Position numbers and translations under genes: made by a program. From an uncultured Fidelibacterota bacterium (lineage in GTDB: Bacteria; Marinisomatota; Marinisomatia; Marinisomatales; UBA1611): 5,715 nt of DNA. Location of the stretch: assembly GCA_913041325.1 (NCBI GenBank), contig CAJWHU010000098.1, positions 1 through 5,715 on the forward strand, written 5' to 3'. This document shows, piece by piece, positions 1 to 5,715 of the stretch (position 1 is its first letter; the number at the start of each line of letters is the position of its first letter). The notes beneath the pieces were generated by a model. That model saw only the letters and a list, made by a program, of their open reading frames with translations. It was not told the DNA's origin and ran no database searches.

Positions 1-20
1 CCCATACCAACTTTTATCAT
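1..20 (-). CDS. ispF: IspF, 2-C-methyl-D-erythritol 2,4-cyclodiphosphate synthase (N-terminal fragment)
   Basis: Only the first seven codons are present; the gene runs off the left edge. The ATG at 20-18 overlaps the ispD stop in an ATGA junction, and the codons read MIKVGMG. This matches the typical IspF N-terminus (M-I/K-hydrophobic-G-x-G, normally followed by a DVH metal-binding motif that lies outside the window). IspF is a small trimeric zinc enzyme of the MEP pathway that converts CDP-methylerythritol 2-phosphate to the cyclic diphosphate with release of CMP. A weak Shine-Dalgarno sequence (GAAGG) precedes the start. The identification rests on the seven residues plus the very common ispD-ispF adjacency, so it is well supported by context but short on sequence. 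Confidence 0.82.
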
Positions 21-682
21 TTTAAAATACCTTCGGCATGTTTCCAATCATATTTTGTTGTGATTTTAAAATTGCTTTGAGAACCTAAAACTATGGAAAT
101 ATTATAGCCCATACCTTCCATGATAGACGACTCATCCGTTATTAAAGTGTTTGACAAATCACAATTTCGGTATGCGTTTAACAGTTTACCTTTTTTAAAT
201 GCTTGGGGAGTTTGTGCTAGCCATACATAGTTACGGTCCAAGGTTTTTTCAACGATTCCATTTTTCGAATACTTGACTGTGTCGACTGCTGGGATAGCGG
301 CTATTGCACCATCAGATTTTTCACAAGCTGTTATTACGCTAGCCAGCATTTCTCTGGTAACGAATGGTCGCGCGGCATCATGGATTACTACTAAATCAGT
401 ATCGTTACTTGATGCTTCTACCCCAGATTGCACAGAGTGTCTCCTTGTGGCACCCCCCGCAACCACTTTTACAATACTCTGGTTACTTTCGTCAATATAC
501 TTCAAGACCGCATATCGATTATCATTTGGAACAACCAAAATTATTTCCTTAATTATTTTGGAAGTCATAAAAATTTTAAGGGAATGTTGATATAGAGGCT
601 TACCACCCAATGGTTTAAATTGTTTTTGGCTACCGAACCTCTGACTCCGTCCTGCCGCAGTAATGATGGCTGAAATAAACAA
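17..682 (-). CDS. ispD: IspD, 2-C-methyl-D-erythritol 4-phosphate cytidylyltransferase
   Basis: IspD transfers CMP from CTP to methylerythritol 4-phosphate, giving CDP-methylerythritol in the cytosolic MEP isoprenoid pathway. The 221-residue protein has the usual single-domain length. Visible landmarks are the nucleotide-binding start AAGRSQRFG (9-17) followed by KQF (20-22), with R15 and K20 at the places of the E. coli catalytic R20 and K27. After these come GGATRRHSV (76-84), HDAARPFV (101-108), DTVK (134-137), LDR (148-150), TPQAF (158-162), ITDE (181-184) and NFKITT (204-209, K206 matching E. coli K213). The loop between R15 and K20 is two residues shorter than in E. coli. The start is TTG at 682-680, five bases after the queA stop; it puts the nucleotide-binding strand right at the N-terminus, and the next in-frame Met is residue 39, too late. 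No good Shine-Dalgarno precedes it, so coupling to queA termination is inferred. It is a standalone IspD, not an IspDF fusion, because ispF starts separately in an ATGA overlap. Confidence 0.96.
   Translation of the reverse strand: MFISAIITAAGRSQRFGSQKQFKPLGGKPLYQHSLKIFMTSKIIKEIILVVPNDNRYAVLKYIDESNQSIVKVVAGGATRRHSVQSGVEASSNDTDLVVIHDAARPFVTREMLASVITACEKSDGAIAAIPAVDTVKYSKNGIVEKTLDRNYVWLAQTPQAFKKGKLLNAYRNCDLSNTLITDESSIMEGMGYNISIVLGSQSNFKITTKYDWKHAEGILK
30..34 (-). promoter_or_regulatory. Ribosome binding site for ispF
   Basis: On the minus strand GAAGG lies nine bases upstream of the ATG at 20-18, inside the last codons of ispD. It is a partial match to AGGAGG at an acceptable distance. It supports reading the ATG in the ATGA overlap as a genuine start rather than chance. 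Confidence 0.5.
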
Positions 683-687
683 GGCTT

Positions 688-1740
688 TTACTTTATTATC
701 ATTGCGTCGCCATAACTGAGAAAGCGGTAATCGTGGCGCTTAGCTTCTAGATATGCTTTTTTAATTAGTTTTCGATCTGCGAATGCACTAACCATCATCA
801 ATAGAGTAGATTGGGGCGTATGAAAATTAGTTATCATTTTGTCAACCATTTTATATTCATACGGTGGATAAATAAATTTATCTGTCCATCCTCTCTTTGG
901 AGTAACCTGAAAGCCCGATATAGCGATGGTTTCGAGAGCTCTCACTGTAGAAGTCCCAACTGCAATTATTTTTTTATGTCTTTTCCGAGCCTGGTTTATT
1001 GCCATTGATGTTTGCGGGGAAACCTCAAAATATTCTGAATCCATTTGGTGTCTGTTAAGATCTTCAACTTGTACAGGTCTAAATGTGCCTAGGCCTATGT
1101 GTAAAGTAACTGTTTCTACTTTTACCCCCTTATCCTTGATTTTTTTTATTAGGCCATCAGTAAAGTGTAATCCAGCGGTTGGAGCCGCAACAGCGCCTCT
1201 TTGTGACGCATAGACTGTTTGATATCTTTTTTTATCATCCTTGTCAGCTTCCCGATTGATATATGGTGGCAAGGGGGGAGTCCCAATTCTATCAATCATT
1301 TTATCAAAATTATCGCCATCGTATTCAAATCGCACTACCCTACCACCTGAAACTGTATTGTCAATAACATCACATATGAGCTTAGGTGTAAAGACAAGCT
1401 TGTTACCAATTCGCACTTTCCTTGCAGGCCTTACCATTACTTCCCATAAGTCGGCCGAGAGCTCTCTCAGTAGAAAGACCTCAACTTTGGCATCAGTTCT
1501 ATCCTTAGTTGCAAACAAGCGGGCAGGAAACACTCTTGTATTATTTAGTATAAGCAAATCATTTTTTCTCATATAGTCTATAATATTGTAGAATCTTTTA
1601 TGCTCAATTTCCCCAGATTCTCTATTTACGACCATCAACTTTGAATAGTCTCTTCTTTTTTCTGGAAATTGTGCAATGTTACTTTTCGGAAGCTTGTAGT
1701 TAAAATCTCCCAGCTTATATTTCTTTTTTTTGTCTATCAT
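688..1740 (-). CDS. queA: QueA, S-adenosylmethionine:tRNA ribosyltransferase-isomerase
   Basis: QueA transfers and isomerises the ribosyl part of S-adenosylmethionine onto 7-aminomethyl-7-deazaguanine at the wobble base of GUN-anticodon tRNAs, making epoxyqueuosine. The 350 residues match the family's usual length and its motifs in order: FNYKLP (13-18), IAQFP (22-26), RRDYSKL (29-35), LILNNTRVFPARL (63-75), PPLPPYI (155-161), RYQTVYA (172-178), AVAAPTAGLHF (183-193), TLHIGLGTFRPV (212-223), GTSTVRALE (262-270), FIYPPYEYKMVD (289-300), ITNFHTPQSTL (303-313), and YRFLSYGDAM (338-347). The ATG start shares its A with the last base of the ruvB TAA and has an AGGGG ribosome site eight bases upstream. 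Codons 4-6 contain an A8 tract, giving a Lys-rich N-terminus. No de novo queuosine gene (queC, queD, queE, queF) or epoxyqueuosine reductase gene lies in the window. The catalytic core is intact and the assignment is secure. Confidence 0.97.
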   Translation of the reverse strand: MIDKKKKYKLGDFNYKLPKSNIAQFPEKRRDYSKLMVVNRESGEIEHKRFYNIIDYMRKNDLLILNNTRVFPARLFATKDRTDAKVEVFLLRELSADLWEVMVRPARKVRIGNKLVFTPKLICDVIDNTVSGGRVVRFEYDGDNFDKMIDRIGTPPLPPYINREADKDDKKRYQTVYASQRGAVAAPTAGLHFTDGLIKKIKDKGVKVETVTLHIGLGTFRPVQVEDLNRHQMDSEYFEVSPQTSMAINQARKRHKKIIAVGTSTVRALETIAISGFQVTPKRGWTDKFIYPPYEYKMVDKMITNFHTPQSTLLMMVSAFADRKLIKKAYLEAKRHDYRFLSYGDAMIIK

Positions 1741-2759
1741 TAAAATAACCCCTGTTGATTTTTAAGTTTTTTTCTGCCCAAGAGTTTATATGCTTTTTCT
1801 TGCGCCACTCTTCCCCTAGACGTTCTCATAATTAAACCTTGCTTTATTAAATATGGTTCATATACATCCTCTATTGTATTAGAAGCTTCACTAACGGCAA
1901 CAGAAATAGACTTCAAGCCCACTGGGCCACCTGAGAATTGATCAATTATAGTTATTAATATTTTTCTATCCATATCATCGAGACCCTCTTTATCAATGCC
2001 AAGTTTTTCTAATGCATAATTAGCTAAGTTAACATCAATCTTACCAGAGCCCTCAACTTCGGCAAAGTCTCTTAACCTCTTCAATATACGGTTTGCCAAT
2101 CTCGGAGTTCCCCTACTTCTTTTAGCAAGTTCCATTGCGCCCCCATCGGTGATCTCTATTTCCAAAATAGTTGAAGATCGATTAATTATATGGTATAATT
2201 CTTCAACCTCGTAATAATCTACTCTAAGAACCACCCCAAATCTATCTCTCAAGGGGGACGTCAAGTTGCCGAGTCTTGTAGTTGCACCAATCAGTGTGAA
2301 TGGCTCGATATTTAATTGAACGCTTCGCGCGCTTGGACCTTTATCGATCATAATATCAATGGTAAAATCCTCCATGGCGGAATAAAGATATTCTTCGACG
2401 TTAGAATTGAGTCGATGGATTTCGTCAATAAAAAAAACATCTCTTTTTTCTAGGTTAGTAATCAAGCCCGCTAAGTCGCCTGCTTTTTCAACCATCGGCC
2501 CCGACGCATGCCTAATATTAGATGAAAGTTCCTTTGATACAATATTGGCTAGGGTTGTTTTGCCTAGCCCAGGTGGACCAAATAGTAGAACGTGATCTAA
2601 AGAATCCCCTCTTTTGTTGGCCGCTTCGATATACAATTTTAGGTTTTCGACTAAACTATCTTGACCAATAAAATCTGTAAGCAGGGTGGGCCGAAGAGTT
2701 TTGTCTACTACAATGTCATCTTGATGCTGATTTGAATCTGTTATGTGAATCTCTGTCAT
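1740..2759 (-). CDS. ruvB: RuvB, Holliday junction branch migration DNA helicase
   Basis: RuvB is the hexameric AAA+ motor that, loaded by RuvA, drives branch migration of Holliday junctions during recombinational repair. The 339 residues match the usual length. Visible elements are the pre-ATPase LRP and IGQ motifs (22-24, 31-33), Walker A GPPGLGKTT (61-69), the SGP..EKAGDLAG stretch (87-98), Walker B FFIDEIHRLN (109-118), MEDF (129-132), and sensor 1 LIGATTR (156-162). They continue with the arginine-finger segment SPLRDRFG (168-175), sensor 2 RSRGTPRLANR (214-224), and a C-terminal winged-helix DNA-binding domain (about 265-325) with GGPVGL (277-282), TIEDVYEPYL (295-304) and RTSRGRVA (312-319). 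The ATG start has no evident Shine-Dalgarno sequence; a promoter candidate lies just upstream, implying a short leader. ruvA and ruvC, often adjacent in other bacteria, are not in the window. The gene is first in the tightly packed ruvB-queA-ispD-ispF run. Confidence 0.98.
   Translation of the reverse strand: MTEIHITDSNQHQDDIVVDKTLRPTLLTDFIGQDSLVENLKLYIEAANKRGDSLDHVLLFGPPGLGKTTLANIVSKELSSNIRHASGPMVEKAGDLAGLITNLEKRDVFFIDEIHRLNSNVEEYLYSAMEDFTIDIMIDKGPSARSVQLNIEPFTLIGATTRLGNLTSPLRDRFGVVLRVDYYEVEELYHIINRSSTILEIEITDGGAMELAKRSRGTPRLANRILKRLRDFAEVEGSGKIDVNLANYALEKLGIDKEGLDDMDRKILITIIDQFSGGPVGLKSISVAVSEASNTIEDVYEPYLIKQGLIMRTSRGRVAQEKAYKLLGRKKLKNQQGLF
1749..1753 (-). promoter_or_regulatory. Ribosome binding site for queA
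   Basis: AGGGG on the minus strand sits eight bases before the queA ATG, within the last codons of ruvB (the Q-G-L-F end). It is the best Shine-Dalgarno-like sequence among the starts visible here. It decides for the ATG in the TAATG junction. Confidence 0.55.
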
Positions 2760-2782
2760 TTTACAAACTTTAGTTAAATCAA

Positions 2783-2813
2783 ATTATATAAGCATCGGAA
2801 AATACAATCTGAA
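2783..2813 (-). promoter_or_regulatory. Candidate sigma-70-type promoter for ruvB-queA-ispD-ispF
   Basis: A perfect -10 hexamer TATAAT occupies 2788-2783 on the minus strand, 23 bases before the ruvB ATG. The best -35 choice is TTCAGA (2813-2808, four of six matches) with a long 19-base spacer; an alternative TTGTAT (2807-2802) would leave only 13 bases, which is too short. Transcription would start roughly 16 bases before the ATG, giving a very short leader. The surrounding gap is AT-rich, so a chance TATAAT is possible. In favour, this is the only sizeable gap in the window and lies directly before a tightly packed gene run. No LexA-like inverted repeat of the E. coli (CTGT-N8-ACAG) or Gram-positive (GAAC-N4-GTTC) type is visible. 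Confidence 0.35.
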
Positions 2814-2946
2814 TCACCCCGGGTAAAGAATGTAAGGAATAATTTATAGTTAAAATTTTTGCTAAAAAATTGTTTGTCTTTTTATACTCTAATACTTCAA
2901 TTCATATTTACATAATTTTAGAAGTCTCAGAAGCCTATTTGCCATT

Positions 2947-5715
2947 TCATAAAACATTCTTTAGATAAGTGCCAGTATATGAATTTTTAACATTTACAAT
3001 TGCCTCTGGGCTGCCCTCAGCTATAATTCTTCCGCCGCCTTCGCCGCCTTCAGGCCCGAGGTCAATGACCCAGTCAGATGTTTTAATGACATCTAAATTA
3101 TGCTCGATGACGACAACAGTATTTCCACGGTCAACTAATTTTTGTAAAACTTTTAAAAGCATCCATATATCTTCAAAATGTAAACCTGTCGTTGGTTCAT
3201 CTAAAATGTAAAGGGTTTTTGAAGTCGATACCTTAGAAAGCTCTGTCGCTAATTTAACTCTTTGAGCTTCTCCCCCAGATAATGTGGTTGCTTGCTGTCC
3301 TAACTGAATATAACCAAGACCTACCTCGTTTAAAGTTTTTAGCTTTTTATATATACTGGGAATAGAGCGGAAAAAAGTAAGAGCTTCAACAACTGACATT
3401 TCTAAAATTTGTGCAATGGACTTCCCCTTATAAAGCACCTCTAATGTTTCTCTGTTGTACCTTGCTCCGCTACATACTTCGCACTTAACATAAACATCAG
3501 GTAAAAAATTCATTTCAATTTTAATTATACCGTCTCCCGTACAAGATTCGCACCTCCCACCTTTTACGTTAAATGAAAACCTGCCAGGTTTATACCCTCT
3601 CACTTTAGACTCTTCAATTTTGGAGAATAAATCCCTAATAAATGTAAACACACCAGTATATGTTGCTGGATTTGATCTTGGGGTTCTACCAATAGGCTTT
3701 TGATTAATTTCAACAACTTTATCAAGAAACTCCGTCCCGTTTATCGAATCATAATTGAGTGAGTAAGCCTGAGTTTTATTAAGCATTTTAGATAAGACTG
3801 GATATAGCGTTTCATTTATCAAGGTACTTTTACCACTACCTGATACCCCTGTGATCGCAATAAAGCATCCCAATGGAAATGTTACATTTATCGATTTCAA
3901 ATTGTTACCCGTTGCTCCCTCCAAGACAATTTTTTTGTTATCTTTTTGCCTGCGCTTTTTAGGAATATCTATATTTTTAGCACCTGACATATATTTTCCC
4001 GTGATTGACATTTCAGCTTTATGAATTGCGTTTGGAATGCCAGCATATGTAATCTCACCGCCCTCCTTGCCGGCTCTAGGTCCTAAGTCTATGACGAAAT
4101 CAGATGCCTCTATTGTTTCCTTATCATGCTCAACAACGATAATTGAGTTGCCAATGTCACGTAATTTTTTTAGTGTATCCAGCAACCTTTTGTTATCCCT
4201 AGGATGTAAGCCAATCGATGGCTCATCTAATACATATAAAACACCCATAAGCTGAGAACCAATTTGTGTAGCTAGTCTTATTCTCTGAGCTTCGCCTCCA
4301 GAAAGTGTAATTGCTGACCTATCTAAAGTTAGATAATCTAAGCCAACATTAATTAAAAACTCTAACCGCTGAGATATTTCTTTTAATATTTGATTAGAAA
4401 TTTGTGTTTCTATCTTGGATAGCTTAATTGTATCAAAAAAAAATTTTAGCTCTTTCACTGATTTTGATGAAACTTGTCCAATGTTGACTTCATTAATTTT
4501 TACTGCAAGCGTCTGCTGTTTCAGTCGCGTACCACTACAACTATTGCATGGGCGCATGCTCATAAATTGTTCTATCCACTTCCTAATTCCTAGCGACTTA
4601 GTTTGCGTATACCTCCTCATTAGGTTATTCACCGCACCTTCCCAACCACCGGAATATGTACCTGTCCACTTCTTAGATCGGTATTCCATCTTAATTTTGT
4701 CATCACCAGAACCAAATAATAAGACCCTCCGAACAGAAGGGCTTAGATTAATCCATGGTGTTGTGAAATTAAAATCATAGTATCTTGCAAGGCTTCTTAA
4801 CACTGAGCCATACCAATTATCCCGTGGTTGTTCCCCTAATGGAGCAATCGCGCCTTGTAATAGACTTTTTGATTTATCCGGAACAATAATGTTCGGATCA
4901 ACCTCCATAGTTGACCCGAGACCATCGCATGCTGGGCATGCACCGTAAGGTGAGTTAAACGAAAACATTCTTGGCGCGATATCCTCGTAGGAAACCTGAC
5001 ATTCTGGACATGATAGATTTTCAGAGCATACATATTCCTTGCCGGAGAGAACGTTTATAAGTAATAATCCATTGCCAATTTTAAGAGCAAGCTCAACGGA
5101 TTCTGTGATACGATCTCGAAATTTTTTATCTACTTTTAATCTATCTATTACGACATCTATAGAGTTTTTTTTATTTTTGTTTATTTGTGGGATTTCATCA
5201 ATTGGATATATCTCATTGTTAACTCTAATTCTTATAAATCCATCTTTTCGCACTTGGTTAATTATACTAACATGACCGCCTTTCCTTCCACTTACAAGAG
5301 GCGATAGGATGTGGATTTTAGTGCCTGTTCTCAATTGTAATATAGAATCAACAATTTGCTGAACTGTTTGTTTTTCAACCAACTTACCACATTCCCAACA
5401 ATGTGGCTTGCCTATGTGTGCAAATAATAATCTAAGGTAGTCATGAATTTCTGTTACGGTCCCAACAGTGGATCTAGGATTTCTTGCAGTAGCTTTTTGT
5501 TCAATTGAAATAGCAGGCGATAGTCCTTCGATAGAATCAATTTCTGGTTTTTCCATTAGTCCAATAAATTGTCTTGCGTACGATGAAAGAGACTCAACAT
5601 ACCTTCTTTGGCCCTCGGCATAAATAGTATCAAATGCTAACGATGATTTACCAGAACCTGAAAGCCCTGTAATTACTACAAATTTGTCTCTGGGGATTTT
5701 GACATCAATATTTTT
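2947..5715 (-). CDS. uvrA: UvrA, excinuclease ABC subunit A (N-terminus cut by window edge)
   Basis: UvrA is the dimeric ABC-type ATPase that finds DNA lesions and hands them to UvrB in nucleotide excision repair. The reading frame is open to the right edge, so the ATG at 5556 that begins MEKPE is internal: the 53 codons before it encode canonical UvrA sequence, including Walker [10 protein letters not shown] and [13 protein letters not shown]. The visible part is 922 residues against about 940 in E. coli, so about 15 are missing. Counting from the first visible codon: Walker A1 17-25; HCWEC 105-109; zinc cysteines C236, C239, C260 and C263 with [17 protein letters not shown] between and after; PCNSC 389-393; signature LSGGEAQR 471-478; Walker B1 LDEP 496-499; Walker A2 GVSGSGKST 623-631; zinc C722, C725, C745 and C748; signature LSGGEAQR 812-819; Walker B2 LDEP 838-841. 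Both nucleotide sites and the cysteine pairs look intact. Its own promoter lies outside the window. The stop TGA is 187 bases from ruvB. Confidence 0.98.
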   Translation of the reverse strand, partial: KNIDVKIPRDKFVVITGLSGSGKSSLAFDTIYAEGQRRYVESLSSYARQFIGLMEKPEIDSIEGLSPAISIEQKATARNPRSTVGTVTEIHDYLRLLFAHIGKPHCWECGKLVEKQTVQQIVDSILQLRTGTKIHILSPLVSGRKGGHVSIINQVRKDGFIRIRVNNEIYPIDEIPQINKNKKNSIDVVIDRLKVDKKFRDRITESVELALKIGNGLLLINVLSGKEYVCSENLSCPECQVSYEDIAPRMFSFNSPYGACPACDGLGSTMEVDPNIIVPDKSKSLLQGAIAPLGEQPRDNWYGSVLRSLARYYDFNFTTPWINLSPSVRRVLLFGSGDDKIKMEYRSKKWTGTYSGGWEGAVNNLMRRYTQTKSLGIRKWIEQFMSMRPCNSCSGTRLKQQTLAVKINEVNIGQVSSKSVKELKFFFDTIKLSKIETQISNQILKEISQRLEFLINVGLDYLTLDRSAITLSGGEAQRIRLATQIGSQLMGVLYVLDEPSIGLHPRDNKRLLDTLKKLRDIGNSIIVVEHDKETIEASDFVIDLGPRAGKEGGEITYAGIPNAIHKAEMSITGKYMSGAKNIDIPKKRRQKDNKKIVLEGATGNNLKSINVTFPLGCFIAITGVSGSGKSTLINETLYPVLSKMLNKTQAYSLNYDSINGTEFLDKVVEINQKPIGRTPRSNPATYTGVFTFIRDLFSKIEESKVRGYKPGRFSFNVKGGRCESCTGDGIIKIEMNFLPDVYVKCEVCSGARYNRETLEVLYKGKSIAQILEMSVVEALTFFRSIPSIYKKLKTLNEVGLGYIQLGQQATTLSGGEAQRVKLATELSKVSTSKTLYILDEPTTGLHFEDIWMLLKVLQKLVDRGNTVVVIEHNLDVIKTSDWVIDLGPEGGEGGGRIIAEGSPEAIVNVKNSYTGTYLKNVL

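Noticed and set aside
2854..2871. AT-only inverted repeat (AATTTTT, loop GCTA, AAAAATT) between uvrA and ruvB, considered as a terminator
   Set aside because: The stem has no G-C pairs and no U-tract follows it on the minus strand. Such repeats are expected by chance in AT-rich DNA.
3260..4320. Similar DNA segments around 3260-3290 and 4285-4315, considered as a repeat
   Set aside because: They are the two LSGGEAQR signature regions of the duplicated ABC domains within UvrA, an ancient internal duplication and not a DNA repeat element.
4415..4780. Plus-strand open frames opposite uvrA, queA, ruvB and ispD, the longest being 121 residues here
   Set aside because: They are antisense to strongly conserved genes, show no family motifs, and are explained by the codon structure of the opposite strand.
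4836..5033. 65-residue minus-strand frame inside uvrA
   Set aside because: It lies out of frame over the first zinc-binding region of UvrA, has no recognisable motif and no ribosome site; it is a shadow of the conserved coding sequence.
5554..5556. ATG of MEKPE as the start of uvrA
   Set aside because: The frame stays open to the window edge and the 53 codons upstream encode conserved UvrA sequence with the first Walker A motif, so this Met is internal.
1..5715. Possibility of a previously undescribed system, mobile element, defence island or CRISPR array
   Set aside because: Every long stretch is accounted for by intact housekeeping genes; no direct-repeat array, transposase, integrase, toxin-antitoxin pair or tRNA is visible on either strand.

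Overview
The window is a compact, AT-rich stretch of bacterial chromosome (roughly 60-65% A+T by eye) in which every supported gene lies on the minus strand. It therefore reads from right to left: uvrA (5' end cut by the window edge), then ruvB, queA, ispD, and the first codons of ispF at the left edge. TGA, TAA, ATG and TTG are used as expected for the standard bacterial code. I see no RNA gene, mobile element, CRISPR array, long repeat or broken gene.

Region by region: 2947-5715 is nearly all of uvrA, the damage-recognition ATPase of nucleotide excision repair; it lacks only about 15 N-terminal residues. 2760-2946 is a 187-base AT-rich gap, the only real intergenic region. It holds a plausible promoter with a perfect TATAAT for the genes to its left and no convincing terminator for uvrA. 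1740-2759 is ruvB (Holliday-junction branch-migration motor). Its stop codon shares one base with the queA start (TAATG). 688-1740 is queA (queuosine biosynthesis in tRNA). Five bases later ispD (MEP isoprenoid pathway) starts with TTG, and its stop overlaps the ATG of ispF (ATGA), which runs off the window after seven codons.

The genes do not share a pathway. uvrA and ruvB are DNA repair and recombination, queA is tRNA modification, and ispD/ispF catalyse two steps of the MEP route that are separated only by the IspE kinase step. The tight spacing from ruvB to ispF suggests one transcript with translational coupling. As I recall it, the order uvrA-ruvB-queA-ispD-ispF resembles Dehalococcoidia (Chloroflexota), and the low GC would suit an AT-rich environmental relative. 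That placement is an inference, not a demonstrated result.

I looked for a novel system and did not find one: this is a conserved housekeeping region. The items worth a second look are small: start-codon choices, a short nucleotide-binding loop in IspD, the promoter gap, an A8 tract at the start of queA, and the repair/tRNA/isoprenoid grouping itself.
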